DNA of 64,000 nt. Source: Bacillus swezeyi (GTDB lineage: Bacteria > Bacillota > Bacilli > Bacillales > Bacillaceae). Positions 56,784-64,000 of this stretch are shown here, in pieces. Both the position numbers and the translations under genes were made by a program. Every line of letters starts with the position of its first letter. Position 1 is the first letter of the stretch. The DNA lies in NCBI RefSeq assembly GCF_001969815.1, contig NZ_MRBK01000030.1, forward strand, positions 53,051 to 117,050, written 5' to 3'. The notes beneath the pieces are model-generated. The model did no database searches, was not told the origin of the DNA, and saw only the letters and a list, made by a program, of their open reading frames with translations.

Positions 56784-57299
56784 TCACTTTTTGCGATATA
56801 ATTTTTCATGAACGACTGCGGTATCCGCAAAAAAGTCGTGAAGGCCCTGTTTCTTTGGCAAAAACGCCACAATGATATAGGTGATATACAAGCTGTTGAT
56901 GTAGCGGCCGATTATTTCTCTGAAAAAAATGACATCCCATGTCAGCCCTTTTTCAGGAGTTAGTGAAACGACCTGCAGCCCAAACACCATTTTGCCCAAT
57001 GTTTGTCTAAAGAACTTGGTCATCACGGCAAAGTAGGCAAAAAACACAATAGCCGTTGTGACTGAGTACAGCGAAAAAGTGAAAAAACCTGATTCTTTAG
57101 GAAGATTGAGCAAACTGAAAACAGGAGACACCACTAAACGGTTGATGCTGCCTACGACAATCCCATCAAGCAAAAAAGCCCAAAATCTGACCCAAAAGCC
57201 GGCAAAGGCATACTCTACCCCTGGGGCCGATTCTTGCCGAGAAACTTCAGCGGGCGATGATAATTCATTATGATCCTTTCCATCATAAGTCACATCCAT
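56784..57299 (-). CDS. yteJ: RDD-family membrane protein YteJ
   Basis: A 171-residue RDD protein. The signature arginine and aspartates occur in GFWVRFWAFLLDGIVVGSINR (about 34-54), followed by hydrophobic segments and FRQTLGKMVFGLQVV. RDD proteins are often transporters or partners of membrane enzymes. In B. subtilis sppA-yteJ is a sigma-W operon protecting against lantibiotics; YteJ inhibits SppA. It starts 14 nt after sppA. Confidence 0.88.
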   Translation of the reverse strand: MDVTYDGKDHNELSSPAEVSRQESAPGVEYAFAGFWVRFWAFLLDGIVVGSINRLVVSPVFSLLNLPKESGFFTFSLYSVTTAIVFFAYFAVMTKFFRQTLGKMVFGLQVVSLTPEKGLTWDVIFFREIIGRYINSLYITYIIVAFLPKKQGLHDFFADTAVVHEKLYRKK

Positions 57300-57313
57300 T
57301 TTTCGGTCCCCTC

Positions 57314-58321
57314 CTATTTAGCGTAAAGATACATCAGTCTTGGTGCGCCGGATTGCGATATCGCTTCTTTAATGTTTAAAAAGTCCGCTTCACTCTTAAA
57401 GATTTTGTTTGCGCTCATTGATAAAAGCGATGCAATGCCTGTTGATTCTTGATAGCTGATGACAGATGCGTCTGCAAGGCTTTTATGGTCTTTTTTCATC
57501 GCTTTAACCGCATCTTCATAATAGCCGAGTTCATCAACGAGATGGTTCTTTTTAGCCTGGCGGCCGTCATAAACGCGGCCATCGGCGATTTTCTTTACAT
57601 CGCTTTCAGACATATCGCGCCCTTCAGCAATCACATCTACGAATCCTTCAAATGCATCATCAACCATGGATTGCATGATGTCCCGTTCTTTTTTCGTCAT
57701 GTCGCGTGTCGGAGACATGATGTCTTTAAATTCCCCGCTTTTAATCGTTTCGGTTTTCAAACCAAGCTTTTCTGCAAGCTCGCTGTAGTTCAGGCTTTCC
57801 ATAATGACCCCAAGAGAGCCTGTGAGCGTGTCCGGCGCTGCGAAAATTTTATCGGCAGGCGTTGATATATAATAGCCTCCTGATGCGGCCATCGACCCCA
57901 TTGAAACGTAAATCGGTTTCTTCGTTTCTTTTTTGATTTCTTCCAGCTTCTTATGTATTTCAGCGCTTTCGTATACGCCTCCTCCCGGAGAATTGACGCG
58001 CAAAATGATTCCTTTCACTCCGGAATCATCTTTTGCTTTTTCAAGCATTTTTAAGAATGATCTGTGGTTGTATCCATCAGATCCAAGAAGGCTTGCCGAA
58101 TCTCCGTTATCAGCAATCGTTCCATCCACTTCAAGCACGGCGATTTTGCTCGATCCGCTTCCTTGTTCCAGTACCTTTTCTTCCTGCGTGTCATTGAGTC
58201 CAAACTGCATCTTGCTGTCGTCGCCGAAACTGTCAAACACAGCCATCATAAGACTCATAATTGCAGAAATCCCAAAAACGCCCAATGCGATTACAAGTGC
58301 TACCCATCTTTTAGGATTCAT
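57314..58321 (-). CDS. sppA: Signal peptide peptidase SppA
   Basis: SppA is a membrane-anchored Ser/Lys protease that degrades cleaved signal peptides, and in B. subtilis also helps resist lantibiotics. The 335-residue protein has one helix (about 6-28), the S49 domain, catalytic Ser147 ([12 protein letters not shown]) and Lys199 (SGEFKD). The start is ATG behind a GGAGGAGG. It heads the sppA-yteJ operon, with a sigma-W-like promoter upstream. Confidence 0.95.
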   Translation of the reverse strand: MNPKRWVALVIALGVFGISAIMSLMMAVFDSFGDDSKMQFGLNDTQEEKVLEQGSGSSKIAVLEVDGTIADNGDSASLLGSDGYNHRSFLKMLEKAKDDSGVKGIILRVNSPGGGVYESAEIHKKLEEIKKETKKPIYVSMGSMAASGGYYISTPADKIFAAPDTLTGSLGVIMESLNYSELAEKLGLKTETIKSGEFKDIMSPTRDMTKKERDIMQSMVDDAFEGFVDVIAEGRDMSESDVKKIADGRVYDGRQAKKNHLVDELGYYEDAVKAMKKDHKSLADASVISYQESTGIASLLSMSANKIFKSEADFLNIKEAISQSGAPRLMYLYAK

Positions 58322-58365
58322 CCTTTTTCTCCTCCTCCTTTAATTAAAACAGCTACATGTCTTAG

Positions 58366-58391
58366 TACGTATATGAAGAGAAAAAGTTCAA
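58366..58391 (-). promoter_or_regulatory. Sigma-W-like promoter of sppA
   Basis: TTGAAC (58386-58391) is followed after exactly 16 nt by CGTA (58366-58369). The AAC-N16-CGTA core is the sigma-W type, and B. subtilis sppA-yteJ is in the sigma-W regulon. Confidence 0.65.
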
Positions 58392-58513
58392 TATGATGAT
58401 GCTTCATATACAAGAAATATTTAGGACATGATAAACTAGGGTCACAGGTCATTTTAACATATATGTTAGATGGCAGAAAAATCTAAACTTCAACGACAAA
58501 GGGGAGAATGATT

Positions 58514-59314
58514 GTGACAGACCGCCGGAACATCTATTTCTTTTACAAAAAAAGCGAAGAAACTGACGAGCAGTGCAAAAAGCTGAAACAGCTAGCGGAA
58601 GAACACGGATTTCGCGTCGTTCACCAGCACGAGAAAGCCAATATTATCGCAAGCATCGGCGGTGACGGCACATTTTTGCAGGCGGTGCGAAAAACGAATT
58701 TCAGGGATGACTGCCTGTATGTAGGCGTGGCGAAAAAGGGGAAAGCTCATTTATATGCGGATTTCAATATACATGATACAGATAAAATGATTGAAGCGAC
58801 AAATTCAGATCAGATTGAAGTCAGAAAATATCCGCTCATCGATGTGACGGTGGACGGAACAAACCGCTTTCAATGTCTGAATGAAGTCTCCATCCGCTCG
58901 AGTATTATCAAAACGTTTGTGATGGATGTGTTTATTGACGATTTTCATTTTGAAACATTTCGGGGAGACGGCATGATTGTATCCACCCCGACAGGAAGCA
59001 CTGCATATAATAAATCTGTCGAAGGAGCGATTGTCGATCCGCTGCTGCCGTGCATACAGGTCACAGAACTGGCCTCACTAAATAACAACACATACCGGAC
59101 GCTGGGATCTCCATTTATATTAAGCGCAGACCGCAAGCTAACATTAAAAATCGTCCAAGACGGCAATGATTATCCGATCATAGGACTTGATAACGAAGCC
59201 TTCAGCACGATGCATGTAAAAGAGGTTGAGGTCAGCCTCTCCGGAAAGGTCGTCAAGACCATTAAGCTAAAAGATAATTCATTCTGGGAAAAAGTTAAGC
59301 GCACTTTCCTTTAA
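58514..59314 (+). CDS. nadK2: NAD kinase 2
   Basis: NAD kinase makes NADP from NAD and ATP. The 266-residue second Bacillus isozyme (YtdI/PpnKB) has SIGGDGTFLQAVR, LNEVSIR and FRGDGMIVSTPTGSTAYN. It starts at GTG, 7 nt after GGGAG; the upstream ATG would be inside the ribosome site. It is divergent from sppA and convergent with the efflux adaptor gene. Confidence 0.94.
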   Translation: MTDRRNIYFFYKKSEETDEQCKKLKQLAEEHGFRVVHQHEKANIIASIGGDGTFLQAVRKTNFRDDCLYVGVAKKGKAHLYADFNIHDTDKMIEATNSDQIEVRKYPLIDVTVDGTNRFQCLNEVSIRSSIIKTFVMDVFIDDFHFETFRGDGMIVSTPTGSTAYNKSVEGAIVDPLLPCIQVTELASLNNNTYRTLGSPFILSADRKLTLKIVQDGNDYPIIGLDNEAFSTMHVKEVEVSLSGKVVKTIKLKDNSFWEKVKRTFL

Positions 59315-59334
59315 TCTTTTGAAAACCCTTACAC

Positions 59335-59369
59335 CAAAAAAGGGACAAGAACGGCTGTCTTGTCCCTTT
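59335..59369. terminator. Bidirectional terminator between nadK2 and efflux adaptor gene
   Basis: GGGACAAG (59342-59349) pairs with CTTGTCCC (59359-59366), with a T-run of six on the minus strand and three T residues on the plus strand. Confidence 0.82.
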
Positions 59370-59389
59370 AGATTGTTGATAAAATCCTT

Positions 59390-60040
59390 TCAATGCGATG
59401 ATAAAGAAACTTTCACTTCCGCATTCATTCCAGGCAGCACTTTAGAAGACGGATTTTGGATCGAAATCTTCACTTTTACTTTCTCAGTCACTTTCGTATA
59501 GCTTCCGCTTGTGTTTATTTCGGGCAGCATTGAAAATACCGAATTCGCCGCATAAGCGATCTCCTCCACTTTCCCTTCAAACGACGCATTAGGATCTCCG
59601 TCAACTTTAATATCCACCTTATCGCCTTTTTCGATGTCGTGTAATTCCGTTTCTTTAATATTAGTGGTGATATAAAGATGATCCATGTCAGCGGTTTGTC
59701 CGATGACATCACCCGGCTTTACGGTTTGGTGATTGACAGCTGTATTTTTGAGCAATGTTCCGTCGGAAAGAGCCCTGACAGAAACGGACTGCTCACCGTC
59801 TGATATTTCCCCGAGTTTGTCGCCGCGGGAAACATTCTCGCCTTCTTTTGTATGCCAGCCGCTCAGTTTTCCGCCTGCGGGTGCAATCACTTTTGTCATA
59901 TCTGCGGAAACCGCCGCTTCATCTGTTGTCACATAATGCTGATTTTGATAGTAGTAATACCAGCATACAGCTGCAAGCGCCAATACGCTGAGAATGCCGA
60001 TCATATTGGTGATGATTAATCGTCCTTTACTCATTTTCAT
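59390..60040 (-). CDS. Efflux adaptor, HlyD/EmrA-like, short form
   Basis: A 216-residue membrane fusion-type protein: one helix (about 8-28), an N-terminal half-lipoyl (VSADMTKVIAPAGGKLSG, GENVSRGDKLGEI), a second half (TVKPGDVIGQTADMDHLYI) and a beta-barrel (EKGDKVDIKVDG). It is about half the length of E. coli EmrA because the alpha-helical hairpin between the two lipoyl halves is missing. It overlaps the pump gene by ATGA and would work with it to export drugs or metabolites. Substrate unknown. Confidence 0.82.
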   Translation of the reverse strand: MKMSKGRLIITNMIGILSVLALAAVCWYYYYQNQHYVTTDEAAVSADMTKVIAPAGGKLSGWHTKEGENVSRGDKLGEISDGEQSVSVRALSDGTLLKNTAVNHQTVKPGDVIGQTADMDHLYITTNIKETELHDIEKGDKVDIKVDGDPNASFEGKVEEIAYAANSVFSMLPEINTSGSYTKVTEKVKVKISIQNPSSKVLPGMNAEVKVSLSSH

Positions 60041-61671
60041 CCCATCTCCTTATGTTGATTTGTTGCCGTCGCCGGCTCTGGCAGATGAAGCCGCTTTTCT
60101 TTTTGAACGAGCGATCTTCCTTTTCCGGTTGCCGCCTTTCCAATTGAAGCCGCGAGCATGATCGCGGCAAGCCAGAGCAATATGGTAAACAAGTCATGGT
60201 AGGCGCCTAAGGCTGAAGCTTTTCTGGCGTTCACCGCAACCGTATAAGCCGCCATATTTTTTGCGTCTCCCAGAGAGAGCCCGCTGTCCACAAAATGGCG
60301 GACCATTTTAGACAATTCCAGCTGAATTTCGGGATCAGACTGGCTGATATTCCCCCTGATCGTTTCGTAGTGAACGGTATTCTTTATTGACGCAAACCAA
60401 CCGAGAACCGGCGCTGCAGCCGCACCGGCAAAATTACGAATAAAATGAAGGGAAACCGAGCGTTTCGAAGCTTGGTGAATATCACCGGCAAGGGCGGTCC
60501 CCAACGCTCCCGATACCAATACCATGCTGACCCCGCCGCCTAGCAAAAAGGCATGAACATATAACGAATTCATGGAAACTTCAGGCTGGATCGACCTCCA
60601 TCCGATACCGACAATCATCATTTGAAAAGCCCCGATGCAGCCTAATATCCCGGCGCCCAAATGATCATACAACAGTGTGCTTAGTATGGCAGTCGCTAAA
60701 ATCCCCATGAAAAAACAGAGATAAAAGCGGGTGATGTTTTCAAAAGAAGTATCTGCAATGTTTTCCAAAAATCCGTTAATCCCGGCAAGGGCGACAATCA
60801 GCGCAATATGAGACACAACGGCCATGATCGTCCCTGACACAGATTTCGCCGTCCATAGCGAATCAAATGGCACTAAAGGATGTTCGGCACGGAGGTCAGT
60901 CATGATAAACAGGCCCAATAAGATAAATGCAGCCAAAAAGAACGGCCATACATAAAGCGAATGAAAGCCGCTTTCCTGCAAATGGATAAATGGAACCGCC
61001 AAAACTATCATGAGAAGCGACAGCAAGAATACACCCGTCTTGTCAATCGAGTGATTTACGCGCTGAGCAGACGCTTGTTTCGGCAATGTTAAAAATCCAA
61101 TCACTAGACAAAGAATCGGAGAGCATATATTTAATATAAACACCCAGCGCCATGTATCTGCGCTTAAAGATAATGAACCAAAAACGGCTCCTAGAGCAGA
61201 GGAGCCGAACAGCCCGGTGATCACAAAAAATAAAAACAGATGACGGAACTTATTCGGAAAAGAGACCAATTTAACAGGAAGAATCGTCAAAAACAGCATC
61301 CCTGCGCTTAATCCTTGGATCACCCTTCCGACAATAAGCGAAATCAAACCTGCCGAAAACGCATCGATAAGCGCCCCGCATAAGAAAACAAAAATGAAGG
61401 CCAGGTAGCTGTTCCGAATCCCGAACCTCCTTGAAAGTACACGGCCAAGCGGAACACCGAGCGCAAAAGCTAGGTTTGAGAAAATGGAAGGCATTCGCAT
61501 ATCGCCGGTTGTCAAATGCAGTCCATTTTGAATCACGACTTGATTCAGCGTATATGACAGATTGAGAAAGTATTGCGGCCCAATCGAAAATATTGTTAAA
61601 ACGGTCATGATTAAATATTTGGGAATGCTGATATTCTTAGCGTCTCGAATGGTTTCATCGGGTTGACTCAT
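60037..61671 (-). CDS. MFS multidrug transporter, DHA2/EmrB-like
   Basis: A 544-residue major facilitator of the drug:H+ antiporter 14-spanner family, with about fourteen hydrophobic helices. The motif A-like VPLGRVLSRRFGIRNS loop after TM2 and motif C-like LFGSSALGAVFGSL in TM5 are visible. The start MSQPDETIRD has AGGAGG upstream; the longer frame was rejected. Its promoter is covered by a tandem operator, and the MarR gene upstream is the likely regulator. Compared with E. coli, pump precedes adaptor. Confidence 0.85.
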   Translation of the reverse strand: MSQPDETIRDAKNISIPKYLIMTVLTIFSIGPQYFLNLSYTLNQVVIQNGLHLTTGDMRMPSIFSNLAFALGVPLGRVLSRRFGIRNSYLAFIFVFLCGALIDAFSAGLISLIVGRVIQGLSAGMLFLTILPVKLVSFPNKFRHLFLFFVITGLFGSSALGAVFGSLSLSADTWRWVFILNICSPILCLVIGFLTLPKQASAQRVNHSIDKTGVFLLSLLMIVLAVPFIHLQESGFHSLYVWPFFLAAFILLGLFIMTDLRAEHPLVPFDSLWTAKSVSGTIMAVVSHIALIVALAGINGFLENIADTSFENITRFYLCFFMGILATAILSTLLYDHLGAGILGCIGAFQMMIVGIGWRSIQPEVSMNSLYVHAFLLGGGVSMVLVSGALGTALAGDIHQASKRSVSLHFIRNFAGAAAAPVLGWFASIKNTVHYETIRGNISQSDPEIQLELSKMVRHFVDSGLSLGDAKNMAAYTVAVNARKASALGAYHDLFTILLWLAAIMLAASIGKAATGKGRSLVQKEKRLHLPEPATATNQHKEMG

Positions 61672-61702
61672 CAGTACTCCTCCTTTCTCCTTATGTTTCA
61701 TA

Positions 61703-61755
61703 ATACAAGTTGTATAATGCAAGTTATATTATACATCCTTCTTTTCATAAATCAA
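61703..61755 (-). promoter_or_regulatory. Pump-gene promoter with tandem MarR-type operators
   Basis: TTGATT (61750-61755), a 16-nt spacer and TATAAT (61728-61733) form the promoter. Overlapping the -10 and start point are ATACAAGTTGTAT (61703-61715, a perfect 6-1-6 palindrome) and a related ATGCAAGTTATAT (61717-61729), 14 nt apart. This is the expected form of a MarR-family operator. Confidence 0.65.
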
Positions 61756-61767
61756 CAGATCATCTGA

Positions 61768-61807
61768 TAAAAAAGAAAAAGGCCGCTGATCTTTGATCAA
61801 CAGCCTA
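61768..61807 (-). terminator. Terminator of marR-type gene
   Basis: A 12-bp stem (AGGCTGTTGATC with GATCAGCGGCCT, two G-T pairs) is followed by TTTTTCTTTTTT on the minus strand. It separates the regulator from the pump transcript. Confidence 0.85.
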
Positions 61808-61812
61808 ATGAA

Positions 61813-62241
61813 TTATTTGCTCCACTTTTTAAAATCCCGATTCAGCCGTGTTAAATGAGTCTCCAATATGTTCAGTTCTTCATTCGGCCAGTCTTGGAGA
61901 ATCTCCGTATACACATCGTAGCGGGCCTTTTGAACTTTGTAAAGAATATCAATGCCTTCCGATGTCATTTCTACAAGGCTGATCCGTCCATTTTGCGGAT
62001 CGGGAAAACGCCTGATGAAATTCTTTCGTTCCAATGCGGAGACCTGTCTGCTTGCGGTCGAAAGATTGAGCATTAATTTTTCTGCCAATGTATTGATTGC
62101 AAGAGGACTTTGTTTATCAAGCTCACTCAAGAGCAGGTATTCAGAGCGGTCCAAATTTCCAAACCGCGGACTGTAAGCCGTTGTCAAACGCACCAAAAGC
62201 GCGATTTCCTTCTCAATTTTGCGGAGTGAGTCATGAGCCAA
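61813..62241 (-). CDS. MarR-family transcriptional regulator
   Basis: A 142-residue winged-helix regulator: SEYLLLSELDKQSPLAINTLAEKL, recognition helix region STASRQVSALERKNFIRRFPD and the wing with conserved Asp-Arg-type PQNGRISLVEMTSEG. It starts at TTG behind AGGGGGG. It lies between ytcI and the pump gene and is probably the repressor of the pump operators. An inducer is unknown. Confidence 0.87.
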   Translation of the reverse strand: MAHDSLRKIEKEIALLVRLTTAYSPRFGNLDRSEYLLLSELDKQSPLAINTLAEKLMLNLSTASRQVSALERKNFIRRFPDPQNGRISLVEMTSEGIDILYKVQKARYDVYTEILQDWPNEELNILETHLTRLNRDFKKWSK

Positions 62242-62268
62242 GGATATCCCCCCTCTTTCTTGGAAAAT

Positions 62269-63861
62269 TTACTTATCGCCTATCGATTTCCGGGCAATTT
62301 CGCGCTCTCTCAGTTCAAAGCGTCTGATTTTCGCCGAAGGCGTTTTCGGCAGCTGTTCGATAAATTCAATTTCCCGGGGATATTTATACGGCGCCGTCAT
62401 TGTTTTGACATGATGTTGCAGTTCTTTGGCAAGGCGCTCATCTCCCGCTGATCCGTCCTTTAAGACGACGTACGCTTTCACGATAGATCCCCTGACCTCA
62501 TCAGGGCTTGCGACAACAGCGCATTCTTTGACCTGCGGATGTTTGATCAGCGCATCTTCCACTTCAAAAGGCCCGATTGTATATCCGGAACTGATAATGA
62601 TATCGTCATTGCGGCTTTCGAACCAAAAATACCCGTCTTCATCCTTTCGGGCCTTATCCCCTGTGATGAAATAATCCCCTCTTCTTTGGAGAAGCGTCCG
62701 CTCCTGATCTTTATAATATTCTTTAAACAGAGCCGGTGTACTTAAATGGACCGCGATATCACCTGTTTCACCGGGCGGGCAGATTTCTCCGTCCTCGTTG
62801 ACAATGTCCACTATGTTGCCGGGAGTCGGTTTTCCCATGCTGCCGGGTTTGATTTTCATTCCTTTCAACACACCGACGAGCAGCGTGCTTTCTGTTTGTC
62901 CGTACCCGTCACGCACCTCAACATCAAAATGCTTTTTAAACGTATCGATGACTTCTCTGTTTAATGGTTCGCCTGCTGAAACAGCGCTATGTAATGAAGA
63001 AAGGTCAAAGCCAGACAAATCATTGACTTTCGCCATAAAGCGATATTCCGTCGGCGTACAGCAAAGCACATTGATTCGATAGCGTTCCATCAGCTCCATA
63101 TATGTTTCCGGACGGAACTTTCCATGATAGACAAAACCGGCTGCTCCGCTCCCCAGCACGGCGAACAACGGACTCCACACCCATTTTTGCCATCCGGGTC
63201 CTGCCGTTGCCCAGACGAGATCATCTTCTCTGATGTCAAGCCATGCAGAAGCGGTCGTTCTTAAATGGGCATATGCCCATCCGTGTGTGTGCACAACTCC
63301 TTTCGGCTGACCTGTCGTTCCTGAAGTATAGGATAAAAGTGCGATATCATTGCGGGATGTATCGGCAGCCTGAAAATCAGCCGCGTCTGCCTCTTCCATT
63401 TCTTTAAGCAGATTGATCCATCCTTCTTGATGATCTCCAACAGAAAATACCGTCAGCCCGTCCTTTGACTGGACATCGCGGAATGAATCAATAAATGCAG
63501 AATAGACAATCGCGCCTTTTACACCGGCATGTTTGATTCTATAATCCAAATCTTTTGCGCGGAGCATTTCAGAGCAAGGGATCACGACCATTCCCGCTTT
63601 TAAAATGGCCATGTATATGGCATACGTTTCTAAAACGCGCGGCATCATCACAATCAGCTTGTCGCCTTTTTTCAGTCCTGAATCGGTTAAAACGCTGCCG
63701 ATTTTGTTCGTCTTTTCTACCAGCGTCTCATATGTCCATGACATTTTACGGCCGGCTTCATCTTCCCATATTAAAGCCGTTTTATCTGGTGAAGCTTTGA
63801 ATTTTTCGATTTCATCAACCGCATTATACCGTTCTGGAGCTATCAAATCTTCTCTTTTCAA
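62269..63861 (-). CDS. ytcI: Acyl-CoA synthetase YtcI (AMP-forming)
   Basis: A 530-residue member of the ANL adenylate-forming family: the P-loop SYTSGTTGQPKGVVHTH (about 176-192), YGQTES, TGDKARKDEDGYFWFESRNDD and the C-terminal catalytic Lys in KTPSAKIRRFEL. It activates an acid with ATP to an acyl-CoA; acetate or medium-chain acids are possible, the true substrate unproven. It starts at TTG behind GAGGAG. MarR follows after 27 nt. Confidence 0.88.
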   Translation of the reverse strand: MKREDLIAPERYNAVDEIEKFKASPDKTALIWEDEAGRKMSWTYETLVEKTNKIGSVLTDSGLKKGDKLIVMMPRVLETYAIYMAILKAGMVVIPCSEMLRAKDLDYRIKHAGVKGAIVYSAFIDSFRDVQSKDGLTVFSVGDHQEGWINLLKEMEEADAADFQAADTSRNDIALLSYTSGTTGQPKGVVHTHGWAYAHLRTTASAWLDIREDDLVWATAGPGWQKWVWSPLFAVLGSGAAGFVYHGKFRPETYMELMERYRINVLCCTPTEYRFMAKVNDLSGFDLSSLHSAVSAGEPLNREVIDTFKKHFDVEVRDGYGQTESTLLVGVLKGMKIKPGSMGKPTPGNIVDIVNEDGEICPPGETGDIAVHLSTPALFKEYYKDQERTLLQRRGDYFITGDKARKDEDGYFWFESRNDDIIISSGYTIGPFEVEDALIKHPQVKECAVVASPDEVRGSIVKAYVVLKDGSAGDERLAKELQHHVKTMTAPYKYPREIEFIEQLPKTPSAKIRRFELREREIARKSIGDK

Positions 63862-63955
63862 TCATTACATCTCCTCATCATTTGCCATCTCTCTATTATA
63901 CATAACCGCATATGTATTCTAAAATGTTTTGAATGGCTCCTTTTTTGCCAAATAT

Positions 63956-63981
63956 AAAAAGAGTGGGGAAAAACCCCACCC
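63956..63981 (-). terminator. Terminator of the next upstream gene
   Basis: GTGGGG pairs with CCCCAC around five A/T residues, followed by TCTTTTTAT on the minus strand. It must end transcription of a gene outside the window, before the ytcI promoter. Confidence 0.8.
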
Positions 63982-64000
63982 AGGCTGTCGAGAAAATCGA

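Overview
The window is a stretch of chromosome from a low-to-moderate GC Gram-positive bacterium of the genus Bacillus. Gene order follows the Bacillus subtilis thrS-polA-citZ-dnaE-argGH-ackA-sppA region almost gene for gene. The differences (an extra PhoD-type phosphatase, a two-domain pectate lyase, a PadR regulator, a MarR/EmrB/EmrA-type module) suggest the B. licheniformis group. That assignment is an inference from remembered protein sequences; no search was run. No tRNA, rRNA, CRISPR array, insertion sequence or prophage was seen.

Layout. 1-700: infC (cut by the window edge) with an L20-type attenuator leader and two promoters. 731-6131: LrgAB (PftAB) pyruvate transporter and its LytST two-component system, split by a phoD-like phosphatase. 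6306-9400: ysaA and thrS with a T-box leader. 9422-14359: replication block ytxC, ytxB, dnaI, dnaB, nrdR and an uncharacterised gene. 14546-16260: speD with a long structured leader, then gapB with a CcpN-type operator. 16445-17932: secreted pectate lyase. 17960-22920: coaE, ytaF, mutM, polA. 23172-29526: phoPR and the TCA genes mdh, icd, citZ. 29973-32086: membrane proteins ytwI, ytvI, fxsA. 32189-38603: pyk, pfkA, accA, accD, ytsJ. 38746-44904: dnaE, sporulation genes ytrH-ytrI, a small ytzJ-like gene, nrnA, ytpI. 44933-48872: ytoI, padR-type regulator, ytkL, ytkK, ytzD. 48949-53545: argH, argG, moaB, ackA. 53771-59314: ytxK, tpx, ytfJ, ytfI, yteJ, sppA, nadK2. 59390-63861: efflux adaptor, MFS pump, MarR regulator and acyl-CoA synthetase.

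How the genes work together. Most of the window is central carbon metabolism: lower glycolysis (pfkA, pyk), gluconeogenesis (gapB), malic enzyme, citrate synthase to malate dehydrogenase, acetyl-CoA carboxylase, overflow acetate (ackA) and pyruvate transport (lrgAB). Catabolite control is visible as CcpA cre-like sites at lrgA, citZ and ackA, and as a CcpN site on the gapB -10. A second theme is DNA replication and repair (dnaB, dnaI, polA, mutM, dnaE). Most genes are on the minus strand, and many operon ends carry clear intrinsic terminators.

No large unknown system was found. The most interesting items are a multi-branched speD 5' leader that could hide its Shine-Dalgarno sequence, a PhoD-like enzyme whose Tat signal has lost its hydrophobic core, a nested inverted repeat plus a possible 48-codon gene between ytsJ and accD, and a tandem operator over the promoter of the EmrB-like pump.
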